From Smittium mucronatum (Eukaryota > Kickxellomycota > Harpellomycetes > Harpellales > Legeriomycetaceae): a DNA stretch of 18,303 nucleotides. Both the position numbers and the translations under genes were made by a program. Below the pieces are notes generated by a model that was not told where the DNA came from, searched no databases, and worked only from the letters and a program-made list of their open reading frames with translations. Shown piece by piece: positions 1 through 11,949 of the stretch. How positions within the stretch are numbered: position 1 is the stretch's first letter; each line of letters begins with the position of its first letter. Location of the stretch: NCBI GenBank assembly GCA_001953115.1, contig LSSL01000566.1:1-18303 (forward strand), given 5' to 3'.

Positions 1-1751
1 ATTTTTTTGCGTCTAGTATAGGGACTGCTTGTAAGTATAGTCATTCGAATAATTTTTACTAGGGGTAATATCCGACATTCAAGTTGTTTAAATCCCTAAA
101 AACCCTACTACTTTAATAATTTTTCTACACATTATCTGTTATTATACCCTAAAAAGATAAGTAAATAGCATATAGCGTGCATGTAACGTTAAGAAGGTTA
201 CTAAAAAAAATATAAAATTTTTTTTTCGAAATTTGGAATCTAAAATTTTAATTTTAAAGCTAAAAGTAATGACATAACAATTATATTACCCCCTTTACTT
301 AGTTATTGTGTCGCTTAGAGCTGTAATGTTTGATAGGGATTTTTTCGCAATCGTTTTTCTAGAACTCAGCTTTTGGGCTTTTTTCCTTTTGAATCTATTA
401 ATTTTCTTCGAACGTGGATTCGAGATTTTAAATTTTTTCTTTTTTAAATCCTTTATACTTTCTTAAGATTCCCAAAATAAAATTCGTGCTTTTGGGCTGT
501 AATTTTTTTTAGCAAATTAATAGAGTTGAAAAAAAATGCATTTTAGTGTTACAATCTTATTGAATCATTTAATAATGTTTGTATTCGTTCTCACAAAAAG
601 GTCAAATTTGCCAATATTAGATCAAAAGTACATAAATATATAATCTACTGGAAAATAATCAAAAATACTTAAAAATTAAATCCACTGGTCAAGAATCACA
701 TCCACAAAGGTGTCACAATCACAGTGACATAAGAAATTTATACATATTAGAGGAACTATCTAAACTATATGGTTATAAAGACATAAACAAAAAATTAAGG
801 AAAAAACGACCAGTTATACATTATAAAACTACTTTATAGATCATCCTATTAATTAATATAACCGTAAATTAACTAAGTAAATTATGATAAATGCCATTGG
901 ATTTATTTAAAAATAAGGAAGTTATCATAATTGAACTCTATTAATGATGTCGCTTATGCATTAAAATTTTATCATCCAGTTTTTTTATAATAGCCATTGG
1001 TAACAAAAAAATTATACACTTATTTGAGATTAACTGACGTATTAATCGATCAATTGTCCGCTACTATAAAAATAAGTATTATTATTGGTTTCGGTAAATA
1101 AACTATATCCCTAAAATTTTTTTTTAAAAGATTCATGTTTATTAATTTATCCAAACAATTCTAAAAAATTCTATTATATCTTAATGGAAAATTTTATTTC
1201 AAAATGGACAAGCGTTTCACAAATCATATATTGTTTTTATTAAAAAAATCCTATTATTATTCCCATTAAACGTTTCAGTTACAAAAAAAAGACACATATA
1301 TAAAAAACTCATTTATATTTTATTTTCATTTTTAATAATTTTATTTCCCATAATTGGTTAGTTTGTGTATAAATTGCATATGACGTAAAAAAAGAGTAAA
1401 GCAATTTGAATATTTTAACAAATTAGAGTTTTTATTTTTCTCATATAACGCATTTTTTGTGTTCATATAATATCTTTAAAATTTTCAAACATTAGCTATT
1501 TAAATTTACACAGCCTAATTTTTGTATATGTAAAAAATCAAATTCGATTTAATTTTAAATTGAAAACGCTTTAAAAAAATCAAATGATATTTTGAACTAT
1601 TCTTGGTGATAAGTAGTATTTATAAACTGCGATTAAAAAAATTTCATGCTTATCTAATTTTTTTAAAAAAATCATGTTTATTGATTGCACTAACACCTTA
1701 ATATTTTATTGAAAATAATAATAATGTTCTCTAAATTATATATATCGAAAA
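1..1751. other. AT-rich intergenic DNA, no gene seen
   Basis: I see no coding frame of useful length, no tRNA-like A/B box pair and no rRNA signature. The stretch is dominated by A and T runs with stops in every frame. The only local repeat I noticed is an 11-mer, GCTTTTGGGCT, at 369-379 and again at 488-498. The decayed transposase copy starts at its right edge, so its last few hundred bases may include that element's undefined left end. Confidence 0.7.
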
Positions 1752-3102
1752 ATGCAGTCACAAAATATCATTAAAAATATTGAAAGGTGTAGAGAGGCCA
1801 CAAAGGCATATGAATTAAATGGAAATGTTATCTCCGTGTTACCAATGGAATATTTTAGAGATCAGATAGAATTTGAACCTGAAATTTACAATAAACTTAT
1901 AAAGACACCTAGTATCGTATATTTTTTTACTGATTTGTAGCAGACCATTTTGATGAAGTTTATTCTGTCTGTGAGAAAGATCTGACTCTAGCTGATATAT
2001 AAAGAGGAAGAAAGTCATAGTTTTCCCCAAAGTATAAACTTCCCATTCTTATGACATACCTAAGACATTATTTGATATTTGAAAAAATTGGGAAAGACTT
2101 TAATATATCTGGACTATCAGTGTGCAATATTGTTAACACTGCATTAGAAGTCATTACAAATTCCTAATTAAAAATCATTTATGTCCTAAAAATAAGGAAT
2201 CACAAATATCTCAGTAAATAATTCTATAGAAGCATAGGATTGTAGTCTTAATAATAGATTGCACAGTTTTTTATAAACAGACCATCTGGATCATTTCTCG
2301 ACAGCAAGATATTCTATTTGGGCAAGTCCTATAGATTCTTTGTCAAGAGAGAAATCGCAGTAACATCAGATGTTAGATGCTCGTTTATTAGTCCAACGTT
2401 TATAAGTTCCAGGAATGAAATTTCTGTATGCAGAAGAATGGAAAATACATGCAATAATTTCTTAAAAAAGTCACCTTCAGATTTCAGAATTCACAATGAA
2501 GATGGAATTAATCATGAGTGGTCAATCATGGCGGAAAAAGGGTGTGTAGGTCTTGAAAAAAAATTCAAAGTAGTTATACCAAAAAAGAGATAAAACTCAT
2601 ATTTTGAAAATCAGTCTCAATATCAGAAATTTTCTAATACGATAAATGATTTAACAGCGACACAAGGATCAACAGTAGAAAATATTAAACTCCAATCCTA
2701 AAACGATTATGTTGAGATAATAATAGTTAAAATTTTTTTAGATATATCAAAGGAAATTTTTAAATCAATGCGCGACACATAAAGAGATTCATTGGAAAAT
2801 TTAGACGTATTCATAGATATACGCGTTGCATTGACGAATCTACATATATCAAAATCATCTTTAAGAATAGATGATGTGAAAATTTATGATTCTATTAGGG
2901 TAAGAGAAAAATTCTGCTTCAGAAAAAACGAGGATAAAAAAAGAAAGAGGAAAAAAATTAGAAAAAATTAATGATTTTTAGAGGATTAACAAATTCGACT
3001 CGCGAAAATAACGAAGAATCTTTTATAACAATGAAAAAAAGAGGATTTTTGAGAAATAAAGCCTTTTATGAACCTGAAATCAGTGGTTATGATAATCTTT
3101 AA
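1752..3102 (+). pseudogene. Decayed DDE transposase, copy 1 (Harbinger/DDE_Tnp_4-like)
   Basis: This is a broken transposase reading left to right through several frames. The N-terminal part is open from an ATG at 1752 to a TAG at 1940. The frame then shifts, and an acidic helix (ADHFDEVYSVCE), a RGRK motif and a helix-turn-helix-like block (LRHYLIFEKIGKDFNISGLS, about 2060-2120) follow. IIDCTV near 2251-2268 carries the likely first catalytic Asp (GAT 2257-2259) in another frame. RPSGSF (from 2279), EISVCRRM, AEKGCVGLEKK and TVENIK (Glu codon 2678-2680) follow in the main frame. The C-terminal block SLRIDDVKIYDSIRV ends at a TAA (2969-2971). A 43-codon tail (2971-3102) continues in the -1 frame. 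Motif order and spacing match the Harbinger/IS5-type DDE_Tnp_4 fold with its own helix-turn-helix. Frameshifts and internal stops make it inactive. Terminal inverted repeats could not be defined. The opposite-strand copy at 7386-8720 aligns along the whole length. Confidence 0.85.
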
Positions 3103-3356
3103 TTACTAATTTAAAGAATTTTTATACATATGATTAATAAATTTCGTTTATTTTTAGTTTAACCAATTTGAATATTTTTTTTATATGAACTAATTCCATT
3201 TTATTTTAGCTATATCAATTAATTTTATCAATACATTTAAAATGAATATTAAAAAATTTAATTGGTCAATTTAGATCTACAAGATGAAAAAAAAATAATA
3301 TAAAAGAAGAGCTGAATGCAAAAAAACAATTAATCCTTCTCTTTCTCTCATTCTTC

Positions 3357-3408
3357 AATTCCAAACATCATTGATATTTCTCATCTCAGTTTTAATTGGT
3401 TTGGAATT
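3357..3408. repeat. 10-bp inverted repeat with 32-nt spacer
   Basis: AATTCCAAAC (3357-3366) is the exact reverse complement of GTTTGGAATT (3399-3408). It lies about 250 bp downstream of transposase copy 1. It may be a chance cruciform in AT-rich DNA; I did not find the same pair next to copy 2. Confidence 0.4.
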
Positions 3409-6400
3409 TTTATATAACAGTTAGAATTTATCATTATTTTAAAACATTCAGAATTAGATAGAAGATAAGTGTATTAGAAAATATACTTTATTTGGTTATA
3501 AACTATGAATTTTTATTAGAAGAATTTCTATTGGTAATTTGAAATTATTTGGATTTTAAGAATATTTTATAACCAAGTCTAAAAATAGATTTTACTAAAT
3601 GCAGAAAATTTTCATTAGTAAAAATGCATTAATATGAGAATTTTTATTATACATATTTTTTACCAATGGATGGATTCCGTTTTTAGGTTAATATAATTTT
3701 GTTTTTCGCTTTTTTTATAGATGCAAAAATCTTAATAAAAGCAAAAAAAAATCTCTTAAAGGTTCGTTTTTTGTTTAAAAAAACAAAATGAACATGTTAA
3801 GAGCAGCTTGAAAATATGTGTTACCAAAAAAAGGTCTAAGAAATATAAATTTACTATTTTTGACAATAGATAAGACGAAAAAGGTAAAAAAAGCTTTAAA
3901 AGATTTTATGCAGCTCTCTCATTTGAGATTTCATATGAGTTTATCTCTTATTATACTACAGGACTATGTTTGAATTAATTTTTTTATGAAGTAATTATCC
4001 TTCGAATTTTTAATATTCAGTTATAAAGAATAAAAATGTGAATTATCTAAAAATCTTTCCGGTACCATATTTTCTAGGTTAAAAACTAGGTAAAGCAAGG
4101 TTGGATCAATTTAATTAAAGCTTTTAACAGTTTTAAAAACTAATAATATCTTATCCTTACTTATTATTAGATATGTTTTTTATATCACCTTATTAAAATA
4201 AGCAGGAAAAGTATAGTGAAATATTAAGAGAGGCTTTGTGGTTATATTCGTCTTTACAGCGAGATATAGTCCTGGAATATAAGAAAAGCTTTAATACGAA
4301 TGAAACCTTTTTTAACATACTCTTTTCGGTTTTGATAAAGAAATATTCAATATTTCCCTAAAAATTTATTTTATAAGTAATAAAGTCCTTTTTTTTTAAA
4401 TTTCCCCCAAAAGATCAATAAAAAGCAAATAATCAACATATAAAAATTATGGATATATTTTTAGTGTAGAAAAAAAATCACTCATTGTTATTATAATTTG
4501 GTATTTTTTATGATCATGATTCTATTTTGACTAAGATTAATGAAGATTATTTGACAATTAAAGTTCCATTCAGTTTTGGTGTTATTTTAGATATAATTCA
4601 AAGACGTTAAAAATACATTGAAATTGAGTCCCAGCATATTTTCTCACTTTTTACTTCATATTATATCTGACGAATTTTTATTCACATCACTTATAATAGA
4701 TATTTTCAAAGAAAAATATTTTGGATAGTAAATATTGGTTTCTAATTCCTATTAGGATTTTACCTGCTGGCGAAAAGCATAAATTTATCTGTATTTTATT
4801 GTATTTTAACACTTTCGTCACATTTAGACCTTTTCGTGCCATTTAAACACCCAATATTTATTTTACTCGATTTACACTTAAAATTAAAACAATTTATTGG
4901 CTAAATAATTAAAGTTGGAAAAAAATGTTGATACAATTTAGCGAACGGAGCACTTATCACACATGGAGAAAAAAGACTTAAATTAATATCCATTTACAGG
5001 GAAAATTTAAAAATTGCTGAATAAAAGATTTTAAATCTTATTAAATTTGACAGATATTCGTTTTATTTGTTATCTTAATTACAATTATGGCCCGATAACA
5101 ACCAATTTTCTTCTATTAGTTAATGGAAGGTTCTATTAACTAATTCAAGGTTTTTTTTACAAAATATCATATAAATAAAAAAAAAAGATGTATTCGATGA
5201 ATATAATAAGGCTTTATTTGAAGGTTAATTTCATTGCTTAAAATAATATATTTATTAATCCAATAAGGAATGATTAAAAAAGTGTTTTTATTTTTTATTA
5301 TACTTTTTTTAACGAATAGCGCATAAGAAAAAAATATTTGGTATTAATTTTTTGGCCATTTGCATCTTTTTAAATTGTCTATTCAAATCTTTAATAACGA
5401 TTCATTACGATCATTTCTCTAATAAAATTAAGTAAATTTAAATTTTTGAATAATATTATCCAATTTTTTTAAAATAATATAGTTTCGCCATTTATGGGAA
5501 GTTATCTATTTCAGACGCTTTCCTAATAAACTTTTATGTTATTAATGATTTAAAAACATATTTCATTTATATTTTTTATAAATTTATATCGATCCAGAAT
5601 TGTAATTCCAATATATATATATGGAAAAATATCGAATATTAGACATAACTATTACTTTTTATATTATATTGATTAAGAGTTGATATTTTTTTATTAGCTA
5701 ATGATTAGCTTATTTAAAGAAATCATTGGATTGAAAATAATATTGATGTTGAAATTCAAATCAAATCAAATAATATGAGAAAGATAATTGACAATATCAA
5801 CCTCTCAAAATCACTATTTAATTGGCATTTCTCTATAAAATTATCTAGCTGTCTCAATTGGAGATGTCTACTATGTTTTTTGTTTTCCATAGACCAATAA
5901 ACCTGTATTTAGTAGCATGTAAATTTTTCATACTGAAATTGAAATGGAGATTTGGAGGGTTATTGAAATTCAAAGTCATCCATAGTTTGAAATGGTAATT
6001 ATAAAAATCAAGAGTCAAAATAAAATGAATGATATCAAAAGAGAAACTCCAATGTAACATCAATTCACAATTATGAAAAACTTATGCTTCTGATAAATCC
6101 ATATATATATTTTTATTTTAGATAGGTAATTCAGAAAACTTAAGTATAATATTTTTAAATCTCAAAAATGTGAAGAATATTAAATTTTTTTTACATTAAT
6201 CATCGCCGAAAATTCACATTTTTTTACAAGAAGCTTTACTTATCAAATATTTTTTTTTGGATTAGCGTCTTGTGTAATAAAATAATTATTTTGTTTTTAA
6301 AAAAGTAGAAATATAATAAATACTAGTGTTATGAACTCTAATATATATTATATGTGAAAAAAATACATTAAATGTTTTCTCCTTAACTTTTCAACTTGTA

Positions 6401-6793
6401 TAGTTAATTATTAAATTAAAGCATCTGGCTCATGAAGTTTGAAATCACTTTTAATTTGAAAAATTATCATCCAAAATTTAAATTTAAAAGCAAATTAAAA
6501 ATATTAGCATTGTTAAAATTTTTCATCTGTTCTCCTGGATATATCCTAATAAATATAGATATATGTGGTTGTTACTGTTGTACAAATTAGTTTTTTTTAT
6601 TTCTAACCCCCAAAAATGTGTGTTATCTTTTCAAATAAGTATAAAAACGATAATAACCAAATAGGTGGTTTTAATAATTAATAAAATAGTGCTTTTATAG
6701 TTATAATTAGGCTCGATATTAACTACCCGCTTCATAATTTCCTTTTTTTTAATTTTCGGTAAATCTTGAGACTCTAATTGCCCTAAACATCAA

Positions 6794-6818
6794 GACTTTC
6801 ATATATTAAATGAAAGTC
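6794..6818. repeat. 9-bp perfect hairpin
   Basis: GACTTTCAT (6794-6802) pairs perfectly with ATGAAAGTC (6810-6818) around a 7-nt AT loop. It is not next to a gene. No run of T follows the 3' arm directly, and its function is unknown. Confidence 0.4.
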
Positions 6819-7385
6819 CAAAAATAGGCTTAGGTAATTTCCAAAAATAAAGAATGATTAAGGTATTAAAAAAAGCCATTTTAAAGCGAACGAGCCTAAA
6901 CTTACCCGTTTGAAATTCTAATCTACATTAATAATAATGGTTTACGCTAATAAAGATATCTGATTTTTTTAGAAATAAATTATTTATAATTAATCGTAAA
7001 TATTAATTAATCGAAATTCTAGCAATAATAAACAATAGATAAATTATAATCAAAAATATTCGGCTGGAATCTAAAATTCTGTAGCAAATTTATTCGAATT
7101 ATATTTAAGGCTTTTTAAAGTTTAATATTCTTTATATTTCGTAAAGAAAATAATTTTAATAAAATATAAAAGAAATTTCAAAAAAATTAACCCAAATCGG
7201 TTTTTATGGCAAAAAAAAATAGCTTATAAAATATCTATTTATTTTATAATTTATTTATATAATTAGAGGTATCTTAATATGGAATGATGCTTTTATATTT
7301 ATATTCAAATTTATCTGCTAAGAATATAAATGAGTACACTTAAGAGGTAGTATTTAAAGATAAAAAAGGAAAATCAAAAATAATT

Positions 7386-8720
7386 TTAATTTGATAAGCA
7401 ATATGAATCGGTAATTCTAGGCTCTGAATAAGATGTTCTTTTCATAAAAGCGTGTTTTTTTCTTGATATAAAGGATGTTTCTGAAGTATTGTTTGAAATA
7501 GACATCATATTTTGAAATAATTCTGCCTTCTTTTTGTTATTTCTTTACTTTTATTCCTTCCATTTTATTTTCTTTAAGGATTCTAAATATTTTATTCTAA
7601 TTGTATCATATAGTTTAATTTCATCTATTCTTAGAGGTGATCTTGTAATCTGTAAAATTTCCAGTGCTGATAATATGTCAGTGATAAACTCTATGTTCTC
7701 TAATGAAACTATAGATTTATGTATTGATATTTTAAAAACCACTTTAATCTACTGAAAAAATTTTCAACAATTATTCTTTCACTACAATCGACTCGTTGTT
7801 TATCTGGGAGTAACTTTGATGTTGAAATCGAAAAGTTTTGATTGTTTAATACCGAATTTTGGATATTTGAAATAACCTCCCACTCCAATGAGCTCTTTTT
7901 TTAACTTCTGCTAAAATTAATTTTTTTTCAAGTCCAATATATGCTTTGTCGTCCATTATGTTCCATTTGTTTTAAATATCGTCACCAAAATCGATCCCAT
8001 AGTCATTAAACGTCTTCTTCAAAAATATTCTTTTAGTATTTTTCATCCTCCTAAAAACAGAAATTTCTTCAATAGACCCTTCTAGCGGGGCTTAAGAAAT
8101 ATCATCTTGCATCAGGTATTTCCTCCATTTCTGGCTTCACACAATATTTGTGGTATTTCAAGAATAAAAAAATTTTCAATCTTGAAAAGAGCCGCTTGGC
8201 ATATTGATAAAAAATACGATGCGGTCTATAATAAAGGCCAATTCTTTATTTTTATTCAGAATAATTGAATTAGTCAGTTGAATTTCCTTCTTCATGGGTC
8301 GTAGATAATGTTTAGTGAGAGGTTCCCTAACATACTATACTTGGAATTTGCTATATTGCAAGCTGATGACCCTGAAATACTAGAATAACCACCAAGTTTC
8401 TCAAATTTAAACTAATATTTTAAATAGGCAGTTAATATAAGTAATTTATCTTTTGATACAAATATAGATTTTCTGTACCTGCGCATTCTGCTTTGATAAT
8501 ATAATTTTCGCACACATAATATATCTCGTTAAAATCGTTTATATTAAATCCAGTTAAATAATAACATTATCTGGATCTCTAGATATATCGTTATATATTT
8601 TTGGATCATAAAAATTAATGTTGCTGACGCACTCAATTGATATACTGAAGCAAAAAGAGACTCTTACCCATAGCTTTTTGTGGCTTCCATGTACCTATAA
8701 ATGTTTTTGATAATAGTACG
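7386..8720 (-). pseudogene. Decayed DDE transposase, copy 2, opposite strand
   Basis: Read on the minus strand, this is a second relic of the same transposase family. Starting near 8717 it gives IIKNIYRYMEATKSYG (copy 1: IIKNIERCREATKAYELNG). It continues with DPKIYNDI, DFNEIYYVCEN, an RRYRKS motif and a helix-turn-helix block ending SACNIAN. IIDRIV then corresponds to the first catalytic Asp, followed by PSGSFQD, EEISVFRRMKN and DDKAYIGLEKK. ERIIVENFFSRLKW, with Glu at 7763-7765, is the textbook R..VE..f..lK signature of Harbinger/IS5-like DDE enzymes. The last parts are SPLRIDEIKLYDTIRI and a lysine-rich tail ending at 7386. Many stops and shifts break it. The two copies differ strongly at DNA level but align over about 1.34 kb, so both are old. 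Element ends and target duplications were not found. Confidence 0.85.
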
Positions 8721-10270
8721 GTTTAAAAATTTTAAGCTCTGATTTAAGAATTCAGTAATAACTTTCAAAAAAAATTATTAGAATTTTTTTTAAAAATGAA
8801 TAGAGTTTTGCGAGTATAAGTACTTTTAAATTTTTTTTTTTACAATATTAAATCGAGTTTAGTGGTTAAAGAAAATATTTAGGTCCTTAATTAACCAGAA
8901 AATCTATACCAAAAAACAGTTTTTTAAAAAAAAGAAAAAAGATCCAGATAATTATTTTTGAATATTCTAGATAAAGATAGATTTGGTGAAGGGACGCATC
9001 TAATTCTCATTTTTTTTTGTTTAAATGAAATTTGAGTATTTTACTTATATTTACTGGTTTATTCGCGTTTTCTGTTGAGAACAACTCTCAAAAATATTTT
9101 TCGCAATGATTTTATGTATTTATAACACAAATTTAAACGCAAAATTTCGATTTTAACCTAAAACAATTTCAATTTATGTTTAAAAAATGTACACGAGTAA
9201 TCACCAAATTAAAAAACGAAATTTCAAGGGTTTTTCTCTTTTTATAATTCAATATAAAATTGCAATAAAAATTAAATTCATTTTCATTATTGGTTGAAAT
9301 TCAAGAAGTATTTTCTTGCAAAAATGGTTTTTAGGATTTTACTTTTCGTATTAATATCTATTAGCGTAATTTAAAAATAGCAGATTTATATAACTCATAA
9401 TTTTTTTTATTTAATTTCACCCATGTCAATGTGTTTTAAGCACTATTTATAAAAATTTAATAGTCGGAATAAAATTCTGGTTAACAAATTTGAAAATCAT
9501 TACATTATTCACCAATAGGAAAGATTTAATTTTAATTTTTTATGCTATTAATATATAATTGAACCATATATTTTTATTTTTTTGTTTATATCTTAAAAAC
9601 ATGTAATGTAGATAATTCCTCCATTACATCCATATAAATTATCTATCTTTTTAAAAAAATTGAATATTGTTAGAGAATTAACATCCATCTAATAAAAAAA
9701 TTCTATTTTTCTATTTTGAATAAGATTATTGGATTAAGGCTCCGTATAATTCACGGCATAGTTCTGTTTTTTAATTAATCTATTTTTATTCATTTATCCT
9801 ATGCTCAATACATTTTATTATTCATCAATTGCTACATACTTATAGCAAATACAAATTAAGTTATTTTATATTATTAATATAATTTTTATTTTATAATACA
9901 TTCATTAAATGGGAAAAAGTTTGATCAGATTTTGAGTATATTGATCCAATAATCAGGTTCTAATTGATTGATTTTAAAATTATATTGAAGCAAGAATTGT
10001 TATACTTTATTATTATTATTTTTATTTGACAGTATTTACTTCATCGGTAAATTAATCTAATTAAATTAATTTTCGCGAAGACATGGGATCAAAATCACCA
10101 AAAAAAGACCAAAAATACATAGGGATAACATCCCAATAGGGATCACATATACATAATATATATTTCTTCAATTTAATGAAAATATATTTGGAATTTCTTC
10201 TTAGTTTGCGCTTCATATACCTTTCTAACCTCCTTAATAAAGGGTTCATTTTTAATACCAATTTAACCAT

Positions 10271-10284
10271 CACACACACACACA
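10271..10284. repeat. (CA)7 microsatellite
   Basis: Seven perfect CA units are followed by a short AT-alternating run. It is the only dinucleotide repeat containing G or C that I noticed in the window. Confidence 0.9.
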
Positions 10285-10820
10285 ATATATATTTAATAGT
10301 ATATATTTCCATTATTATCTTTCTTTTTATATTTTAGCTAAAATTTTGCAACTGTTAAGATAATTATCCAGTAATAATAATAAGATAAATTTTATCTTAG
10401 AATATTATCAGCTCTATATAAAACCCAGCGCCGTTTATAAACACAATCTTTTTTTTTCAATAAGTGGGTAATTTAAAAATTGAATTTTTGATTAATACTG
10501 TGTTTATGAAGCTTAAATCAACTTAAAAATAAAATTAAGGGCTATTTTTCTTATTTATAACAGCCTATTGACTATTATTTAAAATAAGCAAGAAAAAAGC
10601 GCCCAATAAAAAAGCACAAAATTATCAGTATTAATGTTGAAATTTTAGCAATAAAGCATCATTAAGTTTTAATTTTAAAGATTTATCTATTTTTTCAGAG
10701 ATCCTGGTCATTATTTAGCTGTAAAAAGACAAATTTTAGTTTTTTAACAATTTTCTCGATATAAAATAATTTCATCAACTTTTTTTTTTTTTTTTCAAAA
10801 GACAAAAATTAATCAATTTT

Positions 10821-11017
10821 ATGGGAGGTATTTACATTCTAGATGGAGTTCGCAATTTTTTTATTCTGAAAGTCTTAGCGTGAGTATAGACCTTTTTTTT
10901 TGAATTTTATTAGTTAATATTTTAGTTGGTTTAGTTTTAGCTAAATTTTCGATGGATTTATTTTTAAGCTATGTTTTATCAGACCTAAATGTATATGTAA
11001 TTATCGTTTTATTTCAG
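10821..11017 (+). other. Possible leader exon and intron upstream of the 108-residue gene
   Basis: An ATG at 10821 opens a 20-codon frame that runs to a TGA at 10881-10883. Just inside the frame lies a strong donor-like site, GTGAGTATAG (from 10880). A T-rich acceptor ending TTTCAG lies at 11012-11017, giving a 138-nt intron. If spliced, the short frame would run on for ten codons (YIKLFVGWDH) and stop, so it cannot fuse to the ORF at 11132. It may be a 5' untranslated exon with an upstream ORF, or chance. Confidence 0.25.
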
Positions 11018-11131
11018 TTATATTAAATTGTTCGTTGGCTGGGATCATTGAAATTTTTCCTAATTTTGTTGATTTTTAATTTTTTTCTCTTAACGTTGGT
11101 ATAAATTCATACATACTATTGGCGATGTTAT

Positions 11132-11535
11132 ATGTCCGAATATGAGTTTATTGATTCGGGCGCTTACCCTTATGGTCTTTCTCCGATGTCTGTTGCTTGG
11201 AGAGAGTTGATTAAGGATAAATATAGTCATGCTTCGACATACGTATCTACTGAAGCTTCTGAGCTCGATAATCACCTAAATCTATCCGATATTGTATATT
11301 CTTTACTGCCATTTTAAACAGTTCAAACTACAACCCCCTGATAATTTTCTTTTCTGTTATTCATACCTAGGAAGCTGAAAAAGCGCTCAGTGTTGTGGTT
11401 GAAGGGAGAAGTGAGCGAATTATGGATAGGCTGAGCGAAGAATTACCTGTCCTCAAGTATCTGCATGGTGGTGGCTCGATGAGCATCAGTAATGATATAC
11501 TAAGCGTTCTCTCACCTTTAGTTGTGTTAAAATAG
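11132..11535 (+). CDS. Unrecognised two-exon gene, 108-residue protein
   Basis: Exon 1 is 11132-11293 (54 codons), the intron 11294-11370 (77 nt, GTATAT...CCTAG) and exon 2 11371-11535 (54 codons plus TAG). The phases join exactly and give 108 residues. The ATG at 11132 follows an in-frame TAA at 11102-11104, which fixes the start for a single-exon 5' end. The sequence starts MSEYEFIDSGAYPYGLSP. Its second half (EAEKALSVVVEGRSERIMDR and onward) is charged and probably helical, with a glycine run (LHGGGS) near the end. There is no signal peptide, membrane segment or metal-binding motif. I do not recognise the family. Base composition is near 43% GC, well above its surroundings, which supports coding. 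It could be a conserved small complex subunit or the surviving end of a larger gene. Confidence 0.55.
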
Positions 11536-11949
11536 TTCAAGAAAAGGTATTTATTCCTGCGTAAATGATATAAGGAATAAATCCTCGAAAATTTTCAATT
11601 TTTCAAATCTTATTAACGTTTGAGATGTTTTTAAATTTTATTTTATTTTTTGGAAATTTTTTATTTAAAATAAACCGATTTTAAGGAATACTCGAATTGA
11701 TAAATCAAATCAAACCCATTTTTTTGCATCCAAATTGAATGCGAATATATAAGCAGACCATCTCTTAATTAACTATAACATTTATTTTTAACCAAGTTAA
11801 ATAATTGGAATAGATAAAACATGAAAAGTTCGTTTTTTTTTCGGCTAAAAGTGGATAAATTTTTGAAAACTCATTATAAACCATTATATTTTCTATATTT
11901 TGAATAATATAGTTTGTAATAAAAAGAACTATATTTCGACTTTCATTAA
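11536..11949. other. AT-rich intergenic DNA, nothing seen
   Basis: This is very AT-rich sequence between the 108-residue gene and the ORF relic. No coding frame, hairpin or repeat worth naming was seen. Confidence 0.6.

Larger units (their letters stand above)
3103..7385. other. AT-rich spacer between the two transposase relics
   Basis: These 4.3 kb hold no gene I can support; short open frames here lack any recognisable motif and look like chance. Two local structures stand out. One is a 10-bp inverted repeat (AATTCCAAAC at 3357-3366, GTTTGGAATT at 3399-3408). The other is a 9-bp perfect hairpin at 6794-6818. Long A and T runs are frequent. Because the transposase relics flank it in opposite orientation, it is the arm between an imperfect inverted pair. 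Confidence 0.65.
8721..11131. other. AT-rich intergenic DNA
   Basis: No gene is supported across most of this stretch. It contains a CA microsatellite (10271-10284). A small imperfect duplication lies near 10120-10145, where ATAGGGAT occurs twice and includes a GGGAT-AAC-ATCCC hairpin. At its right end is a possible leader exon for the following gene (see 10821-11017). Confidence 0.6.

Noticed and set aside
405..430. tRNA-like TGGATTCGAGAT motif
   Set aside because: Resembles a T-loop box, but no acceptor stem, anticodon arm or A box is placed correctly upstream.
5854..6063. Minus-strand open frame of 69 codons
   Set aside because: Rich in codons expected from AT-rich DNA, no motif, no compositional change, no homologous partner in the window.
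10061..10312. Minus-strand open frame of 83 codons
   Set aside because: It runs through the CA microsatellite and low-complexity sequence; the product is a string of basic and aromatic residues with no recognisable domain.
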